DNA of 64,000 nt, taken from positions 18,389 to 82,388 of the forward strand of contig KE993488.1 of assembly GCA_000466585.1 (NCBI GenBank), in the 5' to 3' direction. Position numbers and translations under genes: made by a program. Source of the stretch: Clostridiales bacterium oral taxon 876 str. F0540 (GTDB lineage: Bacteria > Bacillota > Clostridia > Clostridiales > Clostridiaceae). This document shows, piece after piece, positions 52,805-60,222 of the stretch (position 1 is the first letter of the stretch; every line of letters begins with the position of its first letter). The notes below the pieces were generated by a model. The model was not told the origin of the DNA. It saw only the letters and a list, made by a program, of their open reading frames with translations, and did not search any database.

Positions 52805-53482
52805 ATGAGAAATTATAGTGCTTTTGATATATTAGGACCTGCTATGATAGGCCCTTCAAGTTCACATACAGCAGGCGCAGCAAGGCTTGCAAAGGTCGCA
52901 AGAGCGATTGCTGGAAAAGATATTAAGGAAGTCAAGTTTTTGCTTCATGGTTCCTTCGCAAAGACTTACAGAGGACATGGCACAGATAGAGCTTTAGCTG
53001 CCGGCATGCTAGGGATGGAGCCATGGGATGAGAGACTAAGAGCGGCTCTTGATATTGCTGAAGTACAAGGATTAAAAATTGAATTTATAGAAGCTGATTT
53101 AGGGGACGAGCATCCTAATACTGTAAAATTTATAATAAAAACTTATGATGATGATGTAGTTGAAGTGATGGGGTCGTCAATTGGCGGAGGAAATATTGTT
53201 ATAAGGGAAGTCGATGGTGAAAAGATAGAATTTACCGGTGAATACCCTACGCTTATAATTAAGCATGTGGATGTACCCGGAATTATATCTAAAGTTAGTT
53301 CAATAATATATAAAGCTAAAATAAATATAGCGACAATGAAAGTATACAGGAGCAGCAAAGGCTCAGAGGCTACAATGATTTTTGAAACAGATTCCGATGT
53401 TCCTCAAAATTTAGTACAGGATATTATTGAAATTGGAAATATAAAGAGCATAAGAGCTATTAGTCCAATAGTTGAAAGGTAG
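52805..53482 (+). CDS. sdaAB: L-serine dehydratase, beta subunit
   Basis: 225 residues. The N-terminal serine dehydratase beta domain (about 1-150) opens FDILGPAMIGPSSSHTAGAARLAKVAR, containing the SSSHT substrate/regulatory loop. An ACT domain (about 150-222, YPTLIIKHVDVPGIISKVSSIIYKAKINIATMKV) probably binds serine as a regulator. With the alpha subunit it deaminates L-serine to pyruvate and ammonia. AAGGTGGAG precedes the ATG. The alpha gene starts 9 nt downstream. Confidence 0.96.
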   Translation: MRNYSAFDILGPAMIGPSSSHTAGAARLAKVARAIAGKDIKEVKFLLHGSFAKTYRGHGTDRALAAGMLGMEPWDERLRAALDIAEVQGLKIEFIEADLGDEHPNTVKFIIKTYDDDVVEVMGSSIGGGNIVIREVDGEKIEFTGEYPTLIIKHVDVPGIISKVSSIIYKAKINIATMKVYRSSKGSEATMIFETDSDVPQNLVQDIIEIGNIKSIRAISPIVER

Positions 53483-53491
53483 TGATCATAA

Positions 53492-54367
53492 GTGTTTGTA
53501 AATACAGGAGAAGAGTTAATTGAAATATGTAAAAAAGAAAATTTATCTATAGCTGAATATACAATTAGAGAAGAGATTAAAGAGTCAGGTCTAAGCAGAG
53601 AAACGATTTTAGAAAAAATGGCTAAAAATTTAGAAGTTATGAAAGAATCAGCCAATCGAGGCTTAAAAAATAAAGTTGTTTCTGTAAGCGGACTTATCGG
53701 CGGGGATGCACAAAGACTTTATAATTATTTAGAAAAGGGAAATACTCTTTGCGATAAATTCATATTAAAAGCTATGGCAAGAGCACTTTCGAGTTCAGAG
53801 GTCAATGCAGCTATGGGAAGAATAGTTGCTGCTCCTACCGCCGGTTCCTGTGGTATTATGCCTGCAGTTATAATATCCGCAGCAGAGAAGCTTGGAAAAT
53901 CAGATAAGGAAATGATAGAGGCTCTGTTTACTGCTTCCGGCGTAGGAATTATTATTGCAAAAAATGCCACTGTATCGGGTGCAGAGGGCGGTTGCCAGGC
54001 GGAAGTTGGTTCAGCTTCGGCAATGGCTTCAGCAGCAGTAGTTGAAATGATGGGCGGAACACCTGATCAGGCACTTAATGCAGGAGCAATTATTATAAAA
54101 AACATTCTAGGTTTGGTCTGCGATCCAATCGCAGGACTTGTTGAAGCACCTTGCGCTAAAAGGAATGCTTCAGGTACTGTAGCAGCCCTTACAACAGCAG
54201 ATCTGGTAATGAGCGGCGTAAAAAGTATAATTCCTTTTGACGATACAGTTCTAGCTATGTACAGGGTAGGAAAATCAATGCCTTGCGAATTGAGAGAAAC
54301 TGCTCTTGGGGGGCTTGCATCTACACCTACAGGAATTAAGCTTAGAAAGCAAGTTTTAGGAGAATAA
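53492..54367 (+). CDS. sdaAA: L-serine dehydratase, iron-sulfur alpha subunit
   Basis: 291 residues from GTG 53492. Cys residues for the [4Fe-4S] cluster are spread as in the family: GSCGIMPAVIISAAE, GGCQAEVG, LVCDPIAGLVEAPCAKRN. AAMGRIVAAPTAGSCG is the signature near the substrate site. The clostridial enzyme is oxygen-sensitive. Coupled to sdaAB. Expression ends at, or is attenuated by, the hairpin at 54376-54437 before the antiporter gene. Confidence 0.96.
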   Translation: MFVNTGEELIEICKKENLSIAEYTIREEIKESGLSRETILEKMAKNLEVMKESANRGLKNKVVSVSGLIGGDAQRLYNYLEKGNTLCDKFILKAMARALSSSEVNAAMGRIVAAPTAGSCGIMPAVIISAAEKLGKSDKEMIEALFTASGVGIIIAKNATVSGAEGGCQAEVGSASAMASAAVVEMMGGTPDQALNAGAIIIKNILGLVCDPIAGLVEAPCAKRNASGTVAALTTADLVMSGVKSIIPFDDTVLAMYRVGKSMPCELRETALGGLASTPTGIKLRKQVLGE

Positions 54368-54375
54368 TTATAAAA

Positions 54376-54437
54376 GTAACACTTTATTTATCTTTGAATA
54401 GTCTAGTAGAGAGACTAAGATAAACAAGGTGTTATTT
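54376..54437 (+). promoter_or_regulatory. Hairpin with T-run that contains the next gene's ribosome binding site
   Basis: AACAC(T)TT(A)TTTATCTT ... AGTCT pairs with AGACT ... AAGATAAA(C)AA(G)GTGTT, then ATTTTT runs into the ATG at 54440. The 3' arm includes AAGGTG (54426-54431), the only ribosome binding site of the antiporter. So it can be a terminator of sdaAA and a translational block on the next gene at once. Confidence 0.6.
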
Positions 54438-54439
54438 TT

Positions 54440-55483
54440 ATGAAAAAAATTTACATTTTTGGTGCTATATCTATTGTATTAGCCTTTATAAGTACCTCAT
54501 CAAGTTTAATAAACACCATAATCTATTCTGCTGCAGTTATTCCTCTTGCAATTCTATTAGGTGAATTCACTTCAGATATTTCTGAGTATATAGGTGATAA
54601 AAAAGGAGGCCTTCTTGCTGCCACAATAGGAAATCTTCCAGAACTTATGATGGGAATTTGGTCTATTAAACTCGGAATGCTTCCAATGGTAAAATCTGCT
54701 CTTATAGGCTCTATAATAAGCAATATGCTGCTGGTGTTAGGTGTTTCCATATTCTTTGGAGGAATAAAGTATAAGGATCAAAAGTTTAATAAATTAGTTG
54801 CTAGAACTAATTTTAATATGCTGCTCTTGGCCATGTCAGCTATAGTAGTTATGGCATCTTTAAACAGATATGCGTCACTTAGCAAAGAAGCTATGATCTC
54901 TATAAGCCTTAAAGTAGCTGTTGTACTTATCTTAGTATATATCTTAGGGCTTGTTTTCTCTATGTATACTCATGGAAACTTGTTTGTAGTCAGTGAATCT
55001 AGCGAGGAAGAGACTACAAAGCCTAAGAAGATAAAATTTATAGCTATAGGTATAATACTAAGTTCAGTACTTTTATATATATTAAGCGAGAAGCTTATAG
55101 TGAATATTAAGGGTGTAGTAGATACCTATAGTGTATCTCAGGAGTTTTTGGGAATTATTCTTATTCCTATACTGGGAAATATAGGTGAGAATGTTTCTGC
55201 AATAATGTGCGCCCTTAAGAATAAAGTTAATTTAAGTCTTGAAATAGCAATAGGATCAAGCATACAAATATCCTTATTTGTAATTCCTATGCTTATGATT
55301 TTTTCCTACTTTACATTATCTCCGATGAATTTAATATTCTCAAACTTTCAAATAATAATTGGGCTTATTGGCGTTGGTATGTCATACTTTGTATTTCAGG
55401 ATGGAAAAACATATTGGTTTGAAGGAGCCATACTTATAGCTATCTACATTATGATAACTCTTGGATATTATTATATAGCTTAA
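54440..55483 (+). CDS. Calcium/cation antiporter (CaCA family, Cax-like)
   Basis: 347 residues with about 11 membrane segments. Alpha-repeat signatures of CaCA exchangers occur twice: GEFTSDISEYIGDKKGGLLAATIGNLPELMMG in the first half, and IPILGNIGENVSAIMCALKNKVNLSLEIAIGSSIQISLF in the second, each with the acidic ion-binding Glu. A loop of about 15 acidic/Lys residues separates the halves (SESSEEETTKPKK). Likely exchanges Ca2+ for protons or Na+. Its ribosome binding site is buried in the hairpin directly upstream. Confidence 0.9.
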   Translation: MKKIYIFGAISIVLAFISTSSSLINTIIYSAAVIPLAILLGEFTSDISEYIGDKKGGLLAATIGNLPELMMGIWSIKLGMLPMVKSALIGSIISNMLLVLGVSIFFGGIKYKDQKFNKLVARTNFNMLLLAMSAIVVMASLNRYASLSKEAMISISLKVAVVLILVYILGLVFSMYTHGNLFVVSESSEEETTKPKKIKFIAIGIILSSVLLYILSEKLIVNIKGVVDTYSVSQEFLGIILIPILGNIGENVSAIMCALKNKVNLSLEIAIGSSIQISLFVIPMLMIFSYFTLSPMNLIFSNFQIIIGLIGVGMSYFVFQDGKTYWFEGAILIAIYIMITLGYYYIA

Positions 55484-55556
55484 GACTTTATAGGTAATAA
55501 AATATTAAAGCATATAATATAAATAGTTATGATATTAATTCTTTTTAGGTGGTTAA

Positions 55557-55895
55557 TTGAGCAGAAGGAAGCTTATAGAAACATATTATGTGGATATAAA
55601 TAATCTGGCAGATTTGCTTGGAAAGCTGACAAATTCCTATAGGCTTTTAATAGGAGGAGCAGATGAGCTTAATAAGATTGCGTTGGCCAGAAAAGAGGAA
55701 ATAAGAGATGCTCTCAAAAGAGCAGATAAGCTTGGTGATATAATAGATGATTTAATAATCGCACTTGAAAAATCATCCTGTAATTATATGGAGTATTGTG
55801 AAGTGAAATCTGAAATTATTAAAGGAAAGGTAACTTCCAATCATATTTTAACAGAAATTGATGATGAAATTAAATTCGATGAGATTAAAAATTAA
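55557..55895 (+). CDS. 112-aa helical protein of unknown function
   Basis: I do not recognise the family. TTG 55557 follows TTAGGTGG. Residues 1-45 (DINNLADLLGKLTNSYRLLIGGADELNKIALARKEEIRDAL) and the rest are predicted long helices, highly charged, with an acidic C-terminus and two Cys at about 78-85. No signal, membrane or DNA-binding segment. Lies 74 nt after the antiporter gene, before a bidirectional terminator. Confidence 0.72.
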   Translation: MSRRKLIETYYVDINNLADLLGKLTNSYRLLIGGADELNKIALARKEEIRDALKRADKLGDIIDDLIIALEKSSCNYMEYCEVKSEIIKGKVTSNHILTEIDDEIKFDEIKN

Positions 55896-55926
55896 AGGTG
55901 TGAGGAAATGATTCTCACACCTTTTT
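55893..55926. terminator. Bidirectional terminator before pssA
   Basis: AAGGTGTGAG / CTCACACCTT 10-bp stem with loop GAAATGATT and TTTTT on the plus strand. Confidence 0.9.
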
Positions 55927-56430
55927 AAACTTTAATTTGCTTATCATTAAATAGGATAAAATTACTACGAGAACTATTGAGATGGATAAATTAGTTTTGT
56001 AATTTAAAGTTAATAAAGCAAACAGAGCAAGAAAAGTTCCTGCAATAGTTATTGGTATGCCTGTAAATACATTATTAAAGGGCATGGAGTTGTATCTTGC
56101 AAGTCTATATGCACCTGCAATAGGAAATACTAATACCAGCATATAGCCAATAAGTCCCAAGTGAATAAAATCATATAAATTAAACATAAGTATAGATGGG
56201 GCAACTCCAAAAGATACTAAATCAGCCAGAGAGTCAAGTTCTTTTCCTATATCACTTGATACTTGTAGAAATCTTGCTACCCTGCCGTCATATCTGTCTA
56301 TTAATCCTGCAATAATTATAAATAGACAAGCCCATCTATAATTTGAATTAAAAGTCATAAGTAAGGATAACACGCCACAGGCCAAATTAGCAAAGGTAAA
56401 TATATTAGGCACAGCGTTTTTCTTTGACAT
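55915..56430 (-). CDS. pssA: CDP-diacylglycerol-serine O-phosphatidyltransferase
   Basis: 171 residues, the short Gram-positive form. The CDP-alcohol phosphatidyltransferase motif is complete: DRYDGRVAR (about 42-50) followed by DIGKELDSLAD (about 57-67), giving D-x2-D-G-x2-A-R-x8-G-x3-D-x3-D. About six membrane segments. It makes phosphatidylserine from CDP-diacylglycerol and serine. Its stop overlaps the 3' arm of the shared terminator. Upstream gap about 200 nt. No psd decarboxylase gene is in the window. Confidence 0.93.
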   Translation of the reverse strand: MSKKNAVPNIFTFANLACGVLSLLMTFNSNYRWACLFIIIAGLIDRYDGRVARFLQVSSDIGKELDSLADLVSFGVAPSILMFNLYDFIHLGLIGYMLVLVFPIAGAYRLARYNSMPFNNVFTGIPITIAGTFLALFALLTLNYKTNLSISIVLVVILSYLMISKLKFKKV

Positions 56431-56638
56431 TAAAAATCACTCCTAAAAAATAATATAATTGCAATTACATTAATTTGCCAATATAAAATAGGCTTTAAAT
56501 TAATACAATATATTATATCATAGAATCTTCAATTGGGTAATAGTTTAAAAATATTTTAAGTTTATTTTTTAACAAAGCTATAGATGTAAACGAATTTAAA
56601 TGATATCATTAATTATATTAATTGTGAGGGGTTAAATA

Positions 56639-57310
56639 ATGAAGAGTAAAACGAAAAATATAATTAAAGCTATAGTTATAATATGTATTTCATTTCTTTT
56701 TATTTATTTTATTTTAAAGTATCAAAGATATTTCAGACATATCAATTTCAAAGCCTTAAGAAATTACATAATCAGTTTTGGACCTTTAGCCTTCCTAGTA
56801 CTGCTTATTATGTATTCATTAAAGCCTATTGTTATAGTTTTTCCGGCATTGCTGCTTACGGTACTTGCTGGCAATATTTTCGGGCCGCTTAAAGGCTTCC
56901 TGCTTACTATGCTTGGACTTTATTTTTCAGGCACGTTAGCTTTCTATCTCGCAAAAAGTTTAGGTAAGCCTTTTGTTTCCAAGATAACGAGAGGTAAGCT
57001 TTTAAAGCTTGACGATAATATAGAAGTTCATGGATTTAAAATAATGCTATTAATGAGATTATCTACTTTATTTCCATATGATCCTTTAAGCTATGCTGCT
57101 GGATTAACAAAAATCAAGTATAGAGATTTTATTGTTGCATCACTGATTGGTACATTTCCGGAAATGCTTGCTTATTCATTTTTAGGGCAAAACATGCATC
57201 ACCCCTTCTCTAAAAAGTTCATGATACCTCTAGCATTAGTAGCGGTAGTTGCAATAGGTGGATCCTTTATGTTTAAGTCTTACAGCAAAACAAGCAAGAC
57301 TAAAGCTTAA
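56639..57310 (+). CDS. TVP38/TMEM64 (DedA-like) membrane protein
   Basis: 223 residues with about five membrane segments. VTT/SNARE-associated core: SLKPIVIVFPALLLTVLAGNIFGPLKG ... LGLYFSGTLAFYLAKSLGKPF, ending in the characteristic FPYDPLSYAAGLTKIKYRDFIVASLIGTFPEMLAYSF. The family scrambles or moves lipids or undecaprenyl phosphate; the substrate is unknown here. A basic C-terminus follows. GTGAGGGG precedes the ATG. Followed after about 100 nt by the CBS protein on the same strand. Confidence 0.9.
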   Translation: MKSKTKNIIKAIVIICISFLFIYFILKYQRYFRHINFKALRNYIISFGPLAFLVLLIMYSLKPIVIVFPALLLTVLAGNIFGPLKGFLLTMLGLYFSGTLAFYLAKSLGKPFVSKITRGKLLKLDDNIEVHGFKIMLLMRLSTLFPYDPLSYAAGLTKIKYRDFIVASLIGTFPEMLAYSFLGQNMHHPFSKKFMIPLALVAVVAIGGSFMFKSYSKTSKTKA

Positions 57311-57409
57311 ATTTGCTATTTAAGTATACATATACCTATAATAAATCCCCTTTATTAAGATAAGACTATATAAGAACAATATTTATTTAAATTTAAGGAG
57401 GGGACGTTA

Positions 57410-57838
57410 ATGAAGGTTAAAGAATTAATGACTAAGGATGTTGCCACTTTAAATGCTGATGACTCTGTAGAGCAGGCTGCGAAAATTATGAAGGAATATA
57501 ATATCGGCTCAGTTCCTGTATGTGAGGGAGAGAATGTTATTGGTATTATTACTGATAGAGACATCGCGCTTAGATCAGTAGCTGAGGGCGAAAATGTAAA
57601 GAACCAAAAAGTTAGAGAAATAATGAGTTCCAATCCTGTAGTAGCAAATCCTGATATGGATATCGATGATGCTGCAAGAATAATGAGCGAAAGACAAATA
57701 AGAAGACTGCCGGTAGTTGATAATAAAAATATTGTTGGGATAGTATCATTAGGAGACTTAGCTGTTGAACCGCAGCTTCAAGATGATGCAGAAGGAGCTT
57801 TAAAGGATATATCAGAACCAAGTTCTCCAATTATGTAG
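57410..57838 (+). CDS. Tandem CBS-domain protein
   Basis: 142 residues, two CBS repeats: MTKDVATLNADDSVEQAAKIMKEYNIGSVPVCEGENVIGIITDRDIALR (1-60) and MSSNPVVANPDMDIDDAARIMSERQIRRLPVVDNKNIVGIVSLGDLA (about 68-115). The D-x-D/R pattern that contacts nucleotides is present in both. A stand-alone energy or nucleotide sensor, possibly binding AMP/ATP and controlling a partner (family knowledge). Strong AAGGAGGGGAC before the ATG. Monocistronic with terminator. Confidence 0.95.
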   Translation: MKVKELMTKDVATLNADDSVEQAAKIMKEYNIGSVPVCEGENVIGIITDRDIALRSVAEGENVKNQKVREIMSSNPVVANPDMDIDDAARIMSERQIRRLPVVDNKNIVGIVSLGDLAVEPQLQDDAEGALKDISEPSSPIM

Positions 57839-57855
57839 GAAAAAATAAAATGTAA

Positions 57856-57895
57856 AGATCCACAGGAATCTTTTTAAATTTCTTGTGGATTTTAT
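57856..57895 (+). terminator. Terminator of the CBS gene
   Basis: GATCCACAGGAA / TTTCTTGTGGAT imperfect stem followed by TTTATAT. Confidence 0.78.
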
Positions 57896-57950
57896 ATATT
57901 GGTAATATAATGTATGTGTAAATAAAGGTGTTAGTAGGTGAATAAGTCGT

Positions 57951-58841
57951 ATGAACAAGGTTAAATTTATTTATAATCCTTTTTCCGGTGAAAACTCAAT
58001 TGTGAATGATTTGGATAAGGTTGTAGATATTCATCAAAGGCATGGCTATTCAATTGTTCCTTATAGAATAAGCTTTGAATATGAGCTTTCAAAGGCTTTT
58101 GAAGATATTGATAGTACATATAAATACATCCTGGTAGCCGGTGGAGATGGTACTGTAGATAACGTAGTTAATCATATGAAAGCATTAAACTTAGATTTAC
58201 CGATAGCCGTACTTCCCGTAGGTACTGCTAATGATTTTGCAAAGTTTTTAGGTATTTCACAGGATGTAGAAAGAGCCTGTGAACAAATATTAAATACAAA
58301 GCCTAAAACTGTGGATCTTGGGAAAGTTAATGATAAGTATTTTGTCAATGTAGCAAGCACAGGACTTTTTACAGACATTTCTCAAAAAACAAGTGTTACA
58401 TTAAAAAATACAATGGGAAAGCTTGCTTATTATGTTAAAGGCATAGAGCAGCTCCCTAATTTTAAAAAGCTAAAAATTAAGGTTTCTTCAAAGGAAATTG
58501 AATATGACGGAGATATGTACTTAATGCTTGCTTTTAACGGCCAGACAGCAGGAAATTTAAAATTTGCCTATAAGGCAGAAGTAGATGATGGATATTTAGA
58601 TGTTATAATTATAAAAGCAGGAACCATAAAGGATATGGTTGCTCTCCTAATAAAGATGCTTCGTGGAGAACATTTAGAGGAGGATGCACATAACTTAATA
58701 TACTTTAAAACAAATAAAATGCATATTGAATGTTATGAAGATATAGTAACAGATATAGATGGAGAAAGAGGACCCGATTTTCCACTTACAGTTGAGTGCA
58801 TAAAGGGCGGACTTAAGGTATTAGGATACTTAAATGACTAG
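57951..58841 (+). CDS. Diacylglycerol/lipid kinase (YegS/BmrU-like)
   Basis: 296 residues. Catalytic GGDGTVDNVVN (about 64-74) is the DAGK nucleotide-binding loop. VLPVGTANDFAKFLGI (about 86-101) and the last third with DGYLDVIIIKAGT and IDGERGPDFPLTVEC (acidic catalytic region) complete the fold. It phosphorylates diacylglycerol or a related lipid with ATP, feeding phosphatidic acid back to phospholipid synthesis. GGTG ... ATG spacing is acceptable. Near pssA and TVP38, so a lipid-related neighbourhood. Confidence 0.92.
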   Translation: MNKVKFIYNPFSGENSIVNDLDKVVDIHQRHGYSIVPYRISFEYELSKAFEDIDSTYKYILVAGGDGTVDNVVNHMKALNLDLPIAVLPVGTANDFAKFLGISQDVERACEQILNTKPKTVDLGKVNDKYFVNVASTGLFTDISQKTSVTLKNTMGKLAYYVKGIEQLPNFKKLKIKVSSKEIEYDGDMYLMLAFNGQTAGNLKFAYKAEVDDGYLDVIIIKAGTIKDMVALLIKMLRGEHLEEDAHNLIYFKTNKMHIECYEDIVTDIDGERGPDFPLTVECIKGGLKVLGYLND

Positions 58842-58914
58842 ATTTATATAAAAATAGAATAAAAGTATAAAAAAAATAATAAATATAAGTAGTAACAATT
58901 TAGGTGGAGTGTAT

Positions 58915-59562
58915 ATGAACGTATATTATTTTTATGTAATCTTGTTATTACTTGTATTTGTATTACTTTATTATGGGATAAGCTATAGCTTAAAGTTTGC
59001 TCCATTAAAAATAAAAATTTTAAGCCTCAGTGCATTATCGCTTATAAGCTTAAGATATGTGGCTTTAATAATTTTATTGTTTTCAGCAAATATTAAGAAT
59101 TTATATTTGCTAAAGCCTTTAACTTTTTTTAACTTGTTAGCTGTGCCTGTTTTAGCTTTAACTGCAATTTACATTCTGTTTAGAAATGATAAAATTAATT
59201 TTAATTACTGTTTGATTTTATCAGCAGTATTGGTTCCTTTATACATATTGCTAATATTAAATATTTCTATTAATATAGAAATATTTAAAAACTTAGGATA
59301 CATAATTCAATTCAATAATAAGAATATACAGTATGGAATTTATCTAATAATAAATACAATATATCTATTTACTGCAGTAATTTTTATAGATAATAAAAAT
59401 GCAAATAAGCTTGGAGTTAAATTGATAATGCTTTCTTCGTTAGCTGTAATTGTTGAGACCATACTAAACACTTCAGGTATTGCTTTATTTCCATATCTAA
59501 TATTTGGAGATATACTTTGGATTATTACAATAGATTATGCGCTTTCCAAGCTGAGAAAGTAG
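58915..59562 (+). CDS. Integral membrane protein of unknown function
   Basis: 215 residues from ATG 58915, 7 nt after TAGGTGG; a GTG at 58909 overlaps that site. Seven to eight hydrophobic segments with very short loops, Leu/Ile/Asn-rich, and two short positive loops (SLKFAPLKIKI and FRNDKINFN). I see no catalytic motif; the general look is of a transporter or sensor-like membrane protein. Starts 73 nt after the lipid kinase gene and ends 37 nt before the phosphoesterase. Confidence 0.75.
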   Translation: MNVYYFYVILLLLVFVLLYYGISYSLKFAPLKIKILSLSALSLISLRYVALIILLFSANIKNLYLLKPLTFFNLLAVPVLALTAIYILFRNDKINFNYCLILSAVLVPLYILLILNISINIEIFKNLGYIIQFNNKNIQYGIYLIINTIYLFTAVIFIDNKNANKLGVKLIMLSSLAVIVETILNTSGIALFPYLIFGDILWIITIDYALSKLRK

Positions 59563-59599
59563 TAATATGAACTTACTAAAGAAAAGGCAGGAGTTAGCT

Positions 59600-60187
59600 T
59601 TGAAAATACTTTTAGTTTCTGATGAAGAAAATCCTTATCTATGGGATTACTTTCAGCCTGAAAAGTTTAGAGATATTGACCTTATAATATCCTGCGGAGA
59701 TTTAAAGGCAGAATATCTTTCCTTTTTAGTTACAATGATTAAGGCACCTTTATTCTATGTACCTGGAAACCATGATACAAAATATATAAGCAATCCTCCT
59801 GAAGGCTGTGAGTGTATTGATGGAAAGCTTGTAAATTTCAAGGGCTTAAGAATACTAGGTCTTGGTGGAAGCCATAGATATAGTTTTTCAGAATATCAAT
59901 ACAACGAAAAGGAAATGAAAAAGAGAATATTCAAATTGAAGCCAAAGCTTTGGCTGAATAAGGGGTTTGATATATTGGTTTCCCATGCTCCAGCCTTTGG
60001 TATTGGAGATGATACAGATAACTGTCATCGTGGGTTTAAGTCTTTCATAGAACTGATGGATAAATACTCACCAAAATATTTTTTTCATGGCCATGTTCAT
60101 TTAAACTATGGAATGAAGCCAAGATTTAATGAGTATAAGGGTACAAAGATTATAAATGCTTTTCAATATTATATAGTTGAAATTTAA
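59600..60187 (+). CDS. Metallophosphoesterase, intracellular
   Basis: 195 residues from TTG 59600, 7 nt after CAGGAG; an ATG at 59567 with no ribosome binding site is less likely, and the family start M-K-I-L-L-V-S-D fits TTG. Calcineurin-like motifs: LVSDEENPYL (Asp first ligand, His of the usual D-x-H replaced by E), ISCGDLKAEYL, VPGNHDTKY, GLGGSHRY, VSHAPAFGIGDD, HGHVHLNYG. The first-ligand His replacement is unusual for this fold but common in this YmdB/YvnB-like branch (from memory). Substrate unknown. Confidence 0.83.
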   Translation: MKILLVSDEENPYLWDYFQPEKFRDIDLIISCGDLKAEYLSFLVTMIKAPLFYVPGNHDTKYISNPPEGCECIDGKLVNFKGLRILGLGGSHRYSFSEYQYNEKEMKKRIFKLKPKLWLNKGFDILVSHAPAFGIGDDTDNCHRGFKSFIELMDKYSPKYFFHGHVHLNYGMKPRFNEYKGTKIINAFQYYIVEI

Positions 60188-60222
60188 AACTCTGCAGTTT
60201 TTATGACTGCAGAGTTTCTACA
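60187..60222. terminator. Bidirectional terminator between convergent genes
   Basis: AAACTCTGCAGT / ACTGCAGAGTTT 12-bp stem with loop TTTTATG; a mild T-tail follows. Confidence 0.85.
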
